NCBI RefSeq assembly: GCF_016031625.1
Contig: NZ_JACCHP010000010.1
Coordinates: forward strand, 1 to 64,000
Reading direction: 5' to 3'
Source: Bradyrhizobium agreste
Lineage (GTDB): Bacteria > Pseudomonadota > Alphaproteobacteria > Rhizobiales > Xanthobacteraceae
Length of the DNA stretch: 64,000 nucleotides
The position numbers were made by a program, and so were the translations under genes. The notes beneath the pieces were generated by a model that saw nothing but the letters and a program-made list of their open reading frames with translations, was not told where the DNA came from and ran no database searches. This document shows positions 9,060 through 19,309 of this stretch, in pieces (position 1 is the stretch's first letter; each line of letters opens with the position of its first letter).

Positions 9060-9183
9060 TGCACCTCTCCCCGTAGGGGAGAGGTCGGATTGCGTAGCAA
9101 TCCGGGTGAGGGGCCGCAGCTCCGACTTGAGACCGTAACCCCTCACCCGGCGCTGCGCGCCGACCTCTCCCAAAGGGAGAGGT
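9060..9183. repeat. Intergenic palindromic repeat (CCTCTCCCC / GGGGAGAGG type) inside the liv operon
   Basis: Two hairpins back to back: ACCTCTCCCC-gta-GGGGAGAGGT with GGATTGCGTAGCAATCC, then CCTCACCCGGCGC with ACCTCTCCCAAAGGGAGAGGT. A shorter relative lies at 42018-42042. It sits in the 221-base gap between livF and livH on the operon strand, and could fold in the mRNA to limit read-through or protect the ends. Confidence 0.8.
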
Positions 9184-9224
9184 GGACTGAGTGCGCCGAT
9201 ACATTGTTGCCATCATCCGCTCCC

Positions 9225-9938
9225 TCAGTAACCCAGATAGGATTTGCGGATTTCTTCGTTGTTCGCGATGTCCTTGGCCTTGCCGGACATCACGATGCGG
9301 CCGGTCTCGATCACATAGGCCTGGTCGGCGAGCTCGAGCGCGAGCTGGGCGTTCTGCTCGACCACCAGGATCGAGACCTTGTCCTCGCGGTTGATCTTGC
9401 CGAGGATGCCGAACAGATCGCGCACCACCAGCGGCGCGAGGCCGAAGGAGGGCTCGTCGAGCAGCATCAGCCGCGGCCGCAGCATCAGCGCGCGGGCGAC
9501 CGCGAGCATCTGCTGCTCGCCGCCGGAGAGCGTGCCGGCCTGCTGGGTGTGGCGCTGCTTCAACACCGGGAAATGCGCATACATGCGCTCGATGTCGGCG
9601 ACGATGCCGGCGCTGTCCTTGCGGGTGATGGCGCCGAGCTGGAGGTTCTCCTCGACCGTCATGTTGGTGAAGGTGCCGCGGCCCTGCGGCACATGGGCGA
9701 TGCCGAACCGCACGATGCTCTCGGTGGAGCGGTTGTTGAGCGGCTTGCCGTCGAACTCGATGCCGCCGGTCGAGCGCACCATGTTGCAGATCGCGCGCAG
9801 CGTCGTGGTCTTGCCGGCGCCGTTGGCCCCGAGCAGCGTCGTCAGCGATCCCTCGTTCAGCGAGAACGACAGGCCGTGGAGCGCCTGGACCTGGCCGTAA
9901 TAGGCGCGTAGGTCCTTGACGTTGAGCAGCGTTGTCAT
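9225..9938 (-). CDS. livF: Branched-chain-type ABC transporter ATP-binding protein LivF
   Basis: A 237-residue cytosolic ATPase subunit. Walker A LLGANGAGKTTTLRAI near residue 35, LSGGEQQMLAVARALM signature near residue 137, Walker B LMLLDEPSFGLAP near residue 158 and the switch histidine replaced in the usual LivF way by VVEQNAQLAL. LivF-specific start MTTLLNVKDLRAYYGQVQALHG. Its ATG overlaps the livG stop by 4 bases (ATGA), which indicates translational coupling. It heterodimerises with LivG to drive LivHM. Confidence 0.95.
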   Translation of the reverse strand: MTTLLNVKDLRAYYGQVQALHGLSFSLNEGSLTTLLGANGAGKTTTLRAICNMVRSTGGIEFDGKPLNNRSTESIVRFGIAHVPQGRGTFTNMTVEENLQLGAITRKDSAGIVADIERMYAHFPVLKQRHTQQAGTLSGGEQQMLAVARALMLRPRLMLLDEPSFGLAPLVVRDLFGILGKINREDKVSILVVEQNAQLALELADQAYVIETGRIVMSGKAKDIANNEEIRKSYLGY

Positions 9939-10732
9939 TGGTCCTTGCTCCCGAGATAGGCCTTGATGACGTCAGGGTTGGCCTGCACCTGGGCTGGGGT
10001 GCCTTCCGCGAGCTTCTTGCCGAAATTCAGCGCGACGACGTGGTTGGCGATCGACATCACGAGGCCCATATGGTGCTCGACCAGCAGCACGGTCATGTGG
10101 CGCTCGTCGCGGATGCGGCGGATCAGGTCGCCGAGCACGTGGACTTCCTCATGGTTGAGGCCGCCGGCGGGCTCGTCGAGCAGCAGGATCTTCGGGTCCG
10201 CCGCCAGCGCGCGCGCCAGCTCGACCCGCTTCTGCGTGCCGAAGGGCAGGCCGGAGACGATGGTGTGCGCGACGTCTTCGAGGTCGAGATAAGCGAGGAT
10301 CTCGTGAACCTTCTTGTTGACCGCGGTCTCGCTGCGGCGGACCCAGGCAAGCTTAAGAGAGTCGCTGATGATGTCGCTGGACGTCTTCGAATGTGCGCCG
10401 ACGCGGACGTTGTCCATCACCGACAGGTTCGGAAACAGCGCCACGTTCTGGAAGGTGCGGCCGATGCCGATCTCGGCGATCCGGTGCGGCGGCCGCGACA
10501 GGATGCTCACGCCCTCCATCAGGATGTCGCCGGACGACGGCTGGTAAAGCCGCGACAGGCAGTTGAAGAGCGTGGTCTTGCCGGCGCCGTTCGGGCCGAT
10601 CAAGCCGAGGATGGCGCCCTTGTGCATGTCGAAGGACACGCCATTGAGCGCGATGATGCCGCCGAACACGACGCTGACGTCGCGAACCGCGAGCAGGGGC
10701 GATGGACCCTGCGCGAGCTGTGCCTGCGTCAT
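9935..10732 (-). CDS. livG: Branched-chain-type ABC transporter ATP-binding protein LivG
   Basis: A 265-residue ATPase subunit. Walker A LIGPNGAGKTTLFNCLS near residue 43, the LivG-typical RTFQNVALFPNLSVMDNV, signature FGTQKRVELARALA, Walker B ILLLDEPAGGLNHEE and VEHHMGLVMSIANHV. The start is placed at the ATG at 10732 (MTQAQLAQG); the frame is open 21 codons further to 10795, and the upstream SD is weak, so the start is uncertain. First gene of the liv cluster, beginning just after the iclR-type gene (stop at 10799) on the same strand, so all may share the regulator's transcript. Confidence 0.92.
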   Translation of the reverse strand: MTQAQLAQGPSPLLAVRDVSVVFGGIIALNGVSFDMHKGAILGLIGPNGAGKTTLFNCLSRLYQPSSGDILMEGVSILSRPPHRIAEIGIGRTFQNVALFPNLSVMDNVRVGAHSKTSSDIISDSLKLAWVRRSETAVNKKVHEILAYLDLEDVAHTIVSGLPFGTQKRVELARALAADPKILLLDEPAGGLNHEEVHVLGDLIRRIRDERHMTVLLVEHHMGLVMSIANHVVALNFGKKLAEGTPAQVQANPDVIKAYLGSKDQ

Positions 10733-10798
10733 CTCGTCTCGCTCACGTCGTTCAGTGAGCGATGGGGCGATGCGATCCGCTCCCGGTGATGACAAAGG

Positions 10799-11665
10799 CT
10801 ATCTGAATCCCTCGGCCACACGCGCAACTTTTCCTCCTGATTTCAGCTTTTTGCTGATGTCTTTTTTTGAATGCGGCATCAGACCCCCGAGCGCCGCTTC
10901 GATGTTCCTTACCATCGTCAAGAGACGCGGTCCAATGTCGTTGATCAAACGCTCTTCCGTGAAACGGAATGCGGGCGCGCCGCAATTGAATGCGTAAGGT
11001 CCGGTTCCGTCGTTGAGCTTGAGCGCGACGCCGGCCGCGCCGATGTCGTCGTGCCAGTCGCCGACCGAAATCGCAAAGCCGTATTTCGCGACGGTCTCGC
11101 CGGAACGTTCCAATCCCTCGCGCATCTTCGGCCAGCGGCTGCCGTAATGTTCGCGCAGGATGCGCGACACTTCAGCGCGACCTTCATCGTCGAGTGCCCA
11201 GAAATAGGCGCGGCCCATCGCGCTGGTTGCAATCGGCACGCGCGAGCCGACGTCAAGTTGAACGCCGACGGTCTCGCTGCCGCGGCTCTGCCCGAAATAG
11301 ATCATGCTGTGGCGGTCACGGCCGCCGACCGCGACGGCGCCGCCGGTCGCGCGCATCACCTCCTCGCGGAACGGCTCGGACAAATGCCGAACGCCGAGAT
11401 TGGCCAGCGCCGCGTAGCCGAGCGACATCGCTGCAGGTGCGAGCTGGTACTTCTCGAAGCGGGGAACCGGCGTCAGATAGCCCAGCTTGGTCAGCGTGTA
11501 GGTCAGGCGCGACACAGTGGGCTTGGGCAGATTGGTGCGGGACGCAATCTCCTGATTGCCGAGCAGGCCGTCATTGGGTTGGAACGCGCGCAATACTTCC
11601 AGTCCGCGGGAAAGCGCGACGACGAAATTCCGATCGGTCGCAGGCTTTTTTCCTGTACGCTTCAT
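10799..11665 (-). CDS. IclR-family transcriptional regulator
   Basis: A 288-residue DNA-binding regulator. The N-terminal winged helix-turn-helix (about residues 15-75) carries LLGNQEIASRTNLPKPTVSRLTYTL; the C-terminal IclR effector domain follows, with AVGGRDRHSMIYFGQSRG and an IATSAMGRAYFWAL segment near the ligand pocket. ATG at 11665 was chosen because MKRTGKKPATDRNF begins the recognised fold. It is transcribed away from the pimF gene and towards the liv genes, which it adjoins by 66 bases. It therefore probably controls both the degradation operon and the transporter in response to a dicarboxylate, fatty acid or CoA thioester. Whether it represses or activates cannot be read directly. 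Confidence 0.9.
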   Translation of the reverse strand: MKRTGKKPATDRNFVVALSRGLEVLRAFQPNDGLLGNQEIASRTNLPKPTVSRLTYTLTKLGYLTPVPRFEKYQLAPAAMSLGYAALANLGVRHLSEPFREEVMRATGGAVAVGGRDRHSMIYFGQSRGSETVGVQLDVGSRVPIATSAMGRAYFWALDDEGRAEVSRILREHYGSRWPKMREGLERSGETVAKYGFAISVGDWHDDIGAAGVALKLNDGTGPYAFNCGAPAFRFTEERLINDIGPRLLTMVRNIEAALGGLMPHSKKDISKKLKSGGKVARVAEGFR

Positions 11666-11732
11666 CCCTGATCTGCTTCTTGCGCGGAGTCGTTGACAAC
11701 GTCCGTGCTTCAAAATAACCCTGCCGTCAAGA

Positions 11733-11751
11733 TGCGGAATTAAATTCCGCA
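11733..11751. promoter_or_regulatory. Perfect 19-bp palindrome, candidate IclR-family operator
   Basis: TGCGGAATTAAATTCCGCA is a perfect 9+1+9 inverted repeat in the 130-base divergent gap between the iclR-type gene and pimF. It resembles the known IclR box layout (TGGAAAT-N-ATTTCCA). A TTGACA at 11693-11698 with an AT-rich stretch about 14-18 bases on lies just upstream, which would put the palindrome near the pimF transcription start, a position suited to repression. Confidence 0.7.
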
Positions 11752-11795
11752 ATGCGAAATCGAAATAAAGCAAATCTCCACCAAGGAGGGACACC

Positions 11796-13892
<2,097 letters not shown>

Positions 13893-13912
13893 TGGGGCCT
13901 TGTGCTCTCGGC

Positions 13913-14017
13913 GTCATTCCGGGATGGCCCGTAGGGCCAAGCCCGGAATCCATTTCGCCTCAGAGTGCGCTGCCTGATGGATTCCGGGCTCGCGACTTCG
14001 TCGCGCCCCGGAATGAC
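13913..14017. repeat. Intergenic palindromic repeat (GTCATTCCGGG... family), pimF-pimA gap
   Basis: Begins GTCATTCCGGGATGGCCC and ends in the inverted GCGCCCCGGAATGAC, with internal CCCGGAATCCAT / ATGGATTCCGGG arms. Same family at 16984-17088, 18277-18381, 22363-22490, 25108-25211 and 31558-31635. Confidence 0.9.
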
Positions 14018-14028
14018 CACTGAGTGTG

Positions 14029-15732
14029 ATGCAGAAAATGACCCATCCCGGCGAACAGTTTTACCCCGAGGGCGTGCGGTGGGACGACACCATCGTCCAG
14101 GGCACGCTGCCGGACCTTCTCGCGAAGGCCGCCGCCGATTACGGCACGCGCACCGCGCTGGAGTTCCGCGATCGTCCGATCACCTATACCGAGCTCGCAG
14201 CTCAGGCAGATCGCGCCGCTGCGGCGTTTCTGCGCGCCGGCTGCGGCAAAGGCGCGTCGGTCGCGCTGTTCCTCGGCAACACGCCCGATCATCCCGTCAA
14301 CTTCTTCGGTGCGCTCAAGGCAGGCAGCCGCGTCGCGCATCTGTCGCCGCTCGACGGCGAGATCGCGCTGACACACAAGGTCTCGGACTCGGGCTCGCGC
14401 CTGCTCGTCACCTCCAACCTCCAGGCCCTGCTGCCGACCGCGCTGAAATTCCTGGAGAAGGGCCTGATCGACAAGCTCGTCGTCTGCGAGGACGATCATT
14501 GGGGCAAGGTCGGCACCCCCCAGGCGGCGATCCCCGATGATCCCCGCATCGTCACCTTCAGTCGCTTCGTCGAAGGCGCCACCGCGCCTGCGCAATGGCC
14601 TGTCGTCGCGGCCGACGACGTCGCGCTGCTGCAATATACCGGCGGCACCACCGGCCTGCCCAAGGGCGCGATGCTCACGCACGGCAATCTCACCTCTGCG
14701 GTGTCGATCTACGACGTCTGGGGCAAGCCGGCCCGGGCCGCCCGCGGCGACGTCATCGAACGCGTGATCTGCGTGCTGCCGCTGTTCCACATCTACGCGC
14801 TCACCGTCGTGCTGTTGTCCTCGCTCCGCCGCGGCAATCTGATCTCGCTGCATCAGCGCTTCGACGTCGAAGCCGTGATGCGCGACATCGAGGTCAAGCG
14901 TGCGACCTATTTCCCCGGCGTGCCGACGATGTGGATCGCGATCGCCGCGCTGCCCGATCTCGACAAGCGCGACTTCTCCTCGCTCGTCAGCATCGGCTCC
15001 GGCGGCGCGCCGCTGCCGGTGGAGATCGCGAGCTTCTTCGAGCGCAAGGTCGGCAAGAAGCTGAAGAGCGGCTGGGGCATGACCGAGACCTGCTCGCCCG
15101 GCACCGGCCATCCGCCCACGGGCCCGGAGAAGCCCGGCTCGATCGGCCTGATGCTGCCCGGCATCGAACTCGACGTCGTCGCGCTGGACGATCCCAGACG
15201 CGTGCTGCCGCCGGGCGAGATCGGCGAGATCCGCATCAAGGGCCCCAACGTCGCCAAGGGCTACTGGAACAAGCCGGAAGGATCGACCGAGGCCTTCGTG
15301 GACGGCCGCTTCCTCACCGGCGACATCGGTTATGTCGACACCGACGGCTATTTCTTCCTGGTCGACCGCAAGAAGGACATGATCATCTCCGGCGGCTTCA
15401 ACGTCTATCCGCAGATGATCGAGCAGGCGATCTACACGATTCCCGGCGTGCACGAGGTCATCGTGCTCGGCATTCCCGACTCCTATCGCGGCGAAGCCGC
15501 AAAGGCCTTCATCAAGCTGAGGCCCGAGGCAAAGCCGTTCACGCTCGACGAATTGCGCGCGCAGCTTGCCGGCAAGCTCGGCAGGCACGAATTGCCGGCC
15601 GCGGTCGAATTCGTCGACGATCTGCCGCGCACGCCGGTCGGGAAATTGTCGCGCCACGAATTGCGCCAGCGGCAGAAACCGTCTTCCGGGATTCGCGCTG
15701 CTGATGCCCCCGCAATGACGAAAATGACGTAA
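14029..15732 (+). CDS. pimA: Dicarboxylate/long-chain fatty acid CoA ligase (PimA-like)
   Basis: A 567-residue AMP-forming acyl-CoA synthetase (ANL superfamily) that activates the acid with ATP and CoA. The P-loop is YTGGTTGLPKG (about 203-213); the adenine motif is GWGMTETCSPGTG; TGDIGYVDTDGYFFLVDRKKDMI and the C-terminal lid end with TPVGKLSRHEL holding the catalytic lysine. ATG at 14029 is used; a GTG immediately before and an ATG at 14038 are alternatives, and none has a strong SD. The palindrome upstream and lack of SD suggest weaker translation than its neighbours. The pimelate/dicarboxylate assignment comes from family resemblance and from its place between PimF and PimC. Confidence 0.88.
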   Translation: MQKMTHPGEQFYPEGVRWDDTIVQGTLPDLLAKAAADYGTRTALEFRDRPITYTELAAQADRAAAAFLRAGCGKGASVALFLGNTPDHPVNFFGALKAGSRVAHLSPLDGEIALTHKVSDSGSRLLVTSNLQALLPTALKFLEKGLIDKLVVCEDDHWGKVGTPQAAIPDDPRIVTFSRFVEGATAPAQWPVVAADDVALLQYTGGTTGLPKGAMLTHGNLTSAVSIYDVWGKPARAARGDVIERVICVLPLFHIYALTVVLLSSLRRGNLISLHQRFDVEAVMRDIEVKRATYFPGVPTMWIAIAALPDLDKRDFSSLVSIGSGGAPLPVEIASFFERKVGKKLKSGWGMTETCSPGTGHPPTGPEKPGSIGLMLPGIELDVVALDDPRRVLPPGEIGEIRIKGPNVAKGYWNKPEGSTEAFVDGRFLTGDIGYVDTDGYFFLVDRKKDMIISGGFNVYPQMIEQAIYTIPGVHEVIVLGIPDSYRGEAAKAFIKLRPEAKPFTLDELRAQLAGKLGRHELPAAVEFVDDLPRTPVGKLSRHELRQRQKPSSGIRAADAPAMTKMT

Positions 15733-15751
15733 CGTTTCACAGGAGGATCCA

Positions 15752-16942
15752 ATGGATCTCGCATTCACGAAAGAAGAGCAGGCGTTTCGCGAGGAAGTGC
15801 GGCAGTTCTTCCGCGACAACGTGCCGCCGGATACGCGGCGCAAGCTGGTCGAGGGCCGTCATCTCTCCAAGGACGAGATGGTGACGTGGTGGCGCATCCT
15901 CAACAAGAAGGGCTGGGGCGTCAGCCATTGGCCGAAGGAATATGGCGGCACCGGCTGGACCCCCGTGCAGCACTACATCTTCAACGAGGAGCTGCAGGCC
16001 CATCCGGCACCGCAGCCGCTCGCCTTCGGCGTCAGCATGGTCGGCCCCGTCATCTACACGTTCGGCAACGAGGCACAGAAGAAATATTACCTGCCGCGCA
16101 TCGCCAATGTCGACGATTGGTGGTGCCAGGGCTTTTCGGAGCCCGGCTCCGGCTCCGACCTCGCCTCGCTGAAGACGAAAGCCGAGCGCCGTGGCGACAA
16201 GTGGATCATCAACGGCCAGAAGACCTGGACCACGCTCGCCCAGCACGCCGACATGATCTTCTGCCTCTGCCGCACCGATCCCTCCGCAAAGAAGCAGATG
16301 GGCATCTCCTTCATCGTGTTCTCGATGAAGTCGAAGGGCGTCACCGTGCGCCCGATCCAGACCATCGACGGCGGCCGCGAGGTCAACGAGGTCTTCTTCG
16401 ACGACGTCGAGGTGCCCATCGAGAACCTGATCGGCGAGGAGAACAAGGGCTGGGATTACGCCAAATTCCTGCTCGGCAATGAGCGCACCGGCATCGCCCG
16501 CGTCGGCGTCTCCAAGGAGCGCATCCGCCGCATCAAGGACCTGGCGTCGAAGGTCGAATCCGCCGGCAAGCCGATCATCCAGGATTCCGCCTTCCGCGAG
16601 AAGCTGGCGGCCTGCGAGATCGAGCTGAAGGCGCTCGAGCTGACGCAGCTGCGCGTCGTCGCCGACGAAGGCAAGCACGGCAAGGGCAAGCCCAATCCGG
16701 CCTCGTCGGTGCTGAAGATCAAGGGCTCCGAGATCCAGCAGACCACCACCGAGCTCTTGATGGAAGTGATCGGCCCGTTCGCCGCGCCCTACGACGTGCA
16801 CGGCGACGACGGCTCGAACGAAGCCATGGACTGGACCGCCCAGATCGCGCCGAGCTACTTCAACAACCGCAAGGTCTCGATCTACGGCGGCTCCAACGAG
16901 ATCCAGCGCAACATCATCGCCAAGGCGGTGCTGGGGCTGTGA
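15752..16942 (+). CDS. pimC: Acyl-CoA dehydrogenase large subunit (PimC-like)
   Basis: A 396-residue flavoprotein of the acyl-CoA dehydrogenase fold. Start ATG at 15752 follows a strong AGGAGG. N-terminal helical domain opens MDLAFTKEEQAFREEVRQFF; the FAD/substrate middle domain has CQGFSEPGSGSDLASLKTKA and INGQKTWTT; the C-terminus keeps the dimer/FAD loop YGGSNEIQRNIIAKAVLGL. The usual catalytic-glutamate context of the C-terminal domain is not evident, while the partner PimD has it. Likely acts as a PimC/PimD hetero-oligomer oxidising dicarboxyl- or fatty acyl-CoA, passing electrons to ETF. Confidence 0.92.
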   Translation: MDLAFTKEEQAFREEVRQFFRDNVPPDTRRKLVEGRHLSKDEMVTWWRILNKKGWGVSHWPKEYGGTGWTPVQHYIFNEELQAHPAPQPLAFGVSMVGPVIYTFGNEAQKKYYLPRIANVDDWWCQGFSEPGSGSDLASLKTKAERRGDKWIINGQKTWTTLAQHADMIFCLCRTDPSAKKQMGISFIVFSMKSKGVTVRPIQTIDGGREVNEVFFDDVEVPIENLIGEENKGWDYAKFLLGNERTGIARVGVSKERIRRIKDLASKVESAGKPIIQDSAFREKLAACEIELKALELTQLRVVADEGKHGKGKPNPASSVLKIKGSEIQQTTTELLMEVIGPFAAPYDVHGDDGSNEAMDWTAQIAPSYFNNRKVSIYGGSNEIQRNIIAKAVLGL

Positions 16943-16983
16943 GCTACGTCCTCTCCGCAATCGCGGAGAGGGCAACATTCCAC

Positions 16984-17088
16984 GTCATTCCGGGGCGCGA
17001 CGCAGTCGCGAACCCGGAATCCATCGGGCCGCATACGCTGAGGCGAAATGGATTCCGGGCCTGGCCCTTCGGGCCATCCCGGAATGAC
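16984..17088. repeat. Intergenic palindromic repeat (GTCATTCCGGG family), pimC-pimD gap
   Basis: GTCATTCCGGGGCGCGACGC at the left and CGGGCCATCCCGGAATGAC at the right form the outer arms; CCCGGAATCCAT / ATGGATTCCGGG form the inner arms. Confidence 0.9.
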
Positions 17089-17124
17089 GAAGCCAGATAA
17101 TTTCGGGTACGAGGAACCAACGAA

Positions 17125-18267
17125 ATGGATTTTGATCTGTCCGAGGAGCAGCGGCTTCTCAAGGAAAGCATCGACGGCCTGCTGACCGATTCCTACGATT
17201 TCGAGCAGCGCAAGAAGTACATGGCGGAGAAGGGCGGCTGGAGCAAAACCGTCTGGCTCAAGCTCGCCGAGCAGGGACTGCTCGGCCTGCCCTTCAGCGA
17301 GGCCGATGGCGGCTTCGGCGGCGGCGGCGTCGAGACCATGATCGTGATGGAAGCGCTCGGCAAGGCGCTAGTGCTGGAGCCGTATCTCGCCACGGTCGTG
17401 ATCGGCGGCGGCTTCCTGCGCCATGCCGGCACCGATGCGCAGAAGGCCGCGCATGTCCCTTCGATTATCGACGGCAGCAAGACGCTAGCTTTCGCCCAGC
17501 TCGAGAAGAACTCGCGCTATGATCTGTTCGACGTTACCACGACCGCCAAGAAGAAGGGCGACGGCTACGTGATCGACGGCGAGAAGTTCGTCGTGCTCAA
17601 CGGCGAGAACGCGGACACCCTCATCGTCACCGCGCGCACCAAGGGCGACCGCCGCGACAAATCCGGCATCGGCGTGTTCCTGGTCCCGGCTAACGCCAAG
17701 GGCGTCGCCAAGAAGTCCTATCCGACCCAGGACGGCCTGCACGCCGCCGACATCACCTTCACCGGTGTCGAGGTCGGCCCCGACGCCGTGCTCGGCAACC
17801 CCGAGGCTTCGCTCGCGCTGATCGAGCGCGTGGTGGACGAAGCCCGCGTCGCGCTCTGCGCCGAGGCGGTCGGCCTGATGGACGAATCGCTCAAGACCAC
17901 GGTCGAATACATCAAGACGCGCAAGCAGTTCGGCGTTCCGATCGGCTCGTTCCAGTCGCTGCAGCACCGCGCCTCCGACATGTTCGTCGCCACCGAGCAG
18001 GCGCGCTCGATGTCGATGTTCGCGACCATGGCGAACGACTTCGAGGACGCCAGGGAGCGCAGCAACGCAATCGCCGCGGCCAAGGTGCAGATCGGCAAGT
18101 CGGCCAAATTCGTCGGCCAGCAGTCGATCCAGCTCCACGGCGGCATCGGCATGACCATGGAGGCGAAGATTGGCCACTACTTCAAGCGCCTCACCATGAT
18201 CGAGAACACCTTCGGCGACACCGACTACCACCAGCGCCGCGTCGCGGACGCGGGCGGGTTGATCTGA
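17125..18267 (+). CDS. pimD: Acyl-CoA dehydrogenase small subunit (PimD-like)
   Basis: A 380-residue acyl-CoA dehydrogenase-fold protein. ATG at 17125 follows GAGGA. It opens MDFDLSEEQRLLKESIDGLL and keeps VIDGEKFVVLNGENADTLIV in the beta domain. The C-terminal domain has LHGGIGMTMEAKIGHYFKRL, which carries the glutamate expected to act as catalytic base, but it lacks the GGSNEIQRN loop present in PimC. This complementary loss is typical of paired, heteromeric acyl-CoA dehydrogenases. It acts with PimC on the CoA ester made by PimA. Confidence 0.9.
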   Translation: MDFDLSEEQRLLKESIDGLLTDSYDFEQRKKYMAEKGGWSKTVWLKLAEQGLLGLPFSEADGGFGGGGVETMIVMEALGKALVLEPYLATVVIGGGFLRHAGTDAQKAAHVPSIIDGSKTLAFAQLEKNSRYDLFDVTTTAKKKGDGYVIDGEKFVVLNGENADTLIVTARTKGDRRDKSGIGVFLVPANAKGVAKKSYPTQDGLHAADITFTGVEVGPDAVLGNPEASLALIERVVDEARVALCAEAVGLMDESLKTTVEYIKTRKQFGVPIGSFQSLQHRASDMFVATEQARSMSMFATMANDFEDARERSNAIAAAKVQIGKSAKFVGQQSIQLHGGIGMTMEAKIGHYFKRLTMIENTFGDTDYHQRRVADAGGLI

Positions 18268-18276
18268 CGCCTTGGC

Positions 18277-18381
18277 GTCATCCCGGGGCGCGCGTAGCGC
18301 GAGCCCGGGGATCCATCGGGCGGCATCACGCGCGGTGAAATGGATTCCGGGCTCGCGCCAAGCGGCGCGCCCCGGAATGAC
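18277..18381. repeat. Intergenic palindromic repeat (GTCATTCCGGG family), pimD-SDR gap
   Basis: GTCATCCCGGGGCGCGCG at the left and GCGCGCCCCGGAATGAC at the right; internal ATCCAT / ATGGATTCCGGG arms. The third copy within one presumed operon. Confidence 0.9.
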
Positions 18382-18403
18382 CAGGAGAGGGAGCCCAACA
18401 ACA

Positions 18404-19177
18404 ATGAAAGACACCCCGTTCGATCTCACCGGCAGGGTCGCCGTGGTCACCGGCTCCAGCCGCGGCATCGGCCGCTCCTCCGCCGAGCTGCTCGCCAAGC
18501 TCGGCGCCAAGGTGGTCGTCTCCTCGCGCAAGGCGGATGCCTGCAAGGAGGTCGCCGACGGTATCAATGCCGCTGGCGGCGATGCCATCGTCATCCCCTG
18601 CAACATCGCGCGCAAGAACGAAGTCGAGGCGCTGATCGCGGGCACCACGAAGCATTACGGCAGGATCGACATTCTCGTCTGCAACGCCGCGGTGAATCCC
18701 TATTACGGTCCGCTGCTCGACATCACCGACGAAGCCTTCGACAAGATCATGGGAAGCAACGTCAAGAGCAACATCTGGCTCTCGGCACTGGCGATCCCGC
18801 AAATGGCCGAACGCGGCAAGGGCTCGGTGATCATCATCTCCTCGATCGGCGGCCTGCGCGGCTCCACCGTGATCGGCGCCTATGGCATCTCCAAGGCCGC
18901 CGACTTCGCGCTGTGCCGTTCGCTCGCCGGCGAATGGGGCCCGAAAGGCGTCCGCGTCAACTGCATCGCGCCCGGCCTCGTCAAGACCGACTTCGCCCGC
19001 GCCCTCTGGGAAGACGAAGCCAATCTGAAGCGCCGCACCGCCACCACGCCGCTGCGCCGCATCGGCGAGCCCGACGAAATCGCCGGCGCCGTCGCCTACC
19101 TCGCCTCCGATGCCTCGAGCTTCATGACCGGCCAGACCATCGTCATCGACGGCGGCGTGACCACGGCCGCGGTGTAG
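18404..19177 (+). CDS. Short-chain dehydrogenase/reductase (SDR), last gene of the pim-like cluster
   Basis: A 257-residue classical SDR. NAD(P)-binding TGSSRGIG near residue 15, CNAAVNPYYGP, the catalytic serine in IIISSIGGLRG and YGISKAA (YxxxK) near residue 155, and the C-terminal TGQTIVIDGG. Start ATG at 18404 (MKDTPFDLTGRVAVVTG) gives the standard fold start; the frame is open upstream through the repeat and that part is not coding. SD AGGAG is about 16 bases upstream, longer than usual. It probably reduces or oxidises a hydroxyl/keto intermediate or side substrate; the exact substrate is unknown. Confidence 0.88.
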   Translation: MKDTPFDLTGRVAVVTGSSRGIGRSSAELLAKLGAKVVVSSRKADACKEVADGINAAGGDAIVIPCNIARKNEVEALIAGTTKHYGRIDILVCNAAVNPYYGPLLDITDEAFDKIMGSNVKSNIWLSALAIPQMAERGKGSVIIISSIGGLRGSTVIGAYGISKAADFALCRSLAGEWGPKGVRVNCIAPGLVKTDFARALWEDEANLKRRTATTPLRRIGEPDEIAGAVAYLASDASSFMTGQTIVIDGGVTTAAV

Positions 19178-19216
19178 GCACCGCACCACTTGCAATTGTG
19201 CCGCGCGCACGCTTCA

Positions 19217-19300
19217 CTTCACCCTCCCCTGGAGGGGTCCGGGACGAGCGTAGCTCGCCCGTGGGTCGCTGCGCATGCAATGCGCAGCGGGGTGGGTGAA
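19217..19300. repeat. Palindromic repeat (CCCTCCCCTGGAGGG type) before the DUF559 gene
   Basis: Contains CACCCTCCCCTGGAGGG, a GCGCATGCAATGCGC inner palindrome and GGGGTGGGTGAAG. Related to 1-125 and 19735-19895. Confidence 0.75.
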
Positions 19301-19309
19301 GCCGCAGCA

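Noticed and set aside
7103..9100. Apparent 665-residue fused minus-strand protein covering livH and livM
   Set aside because: Only its C-terminal half is LivM. The first part is livH read in another phase; the real livH (8125-9003) and livM (7103-8122) have their own starts.
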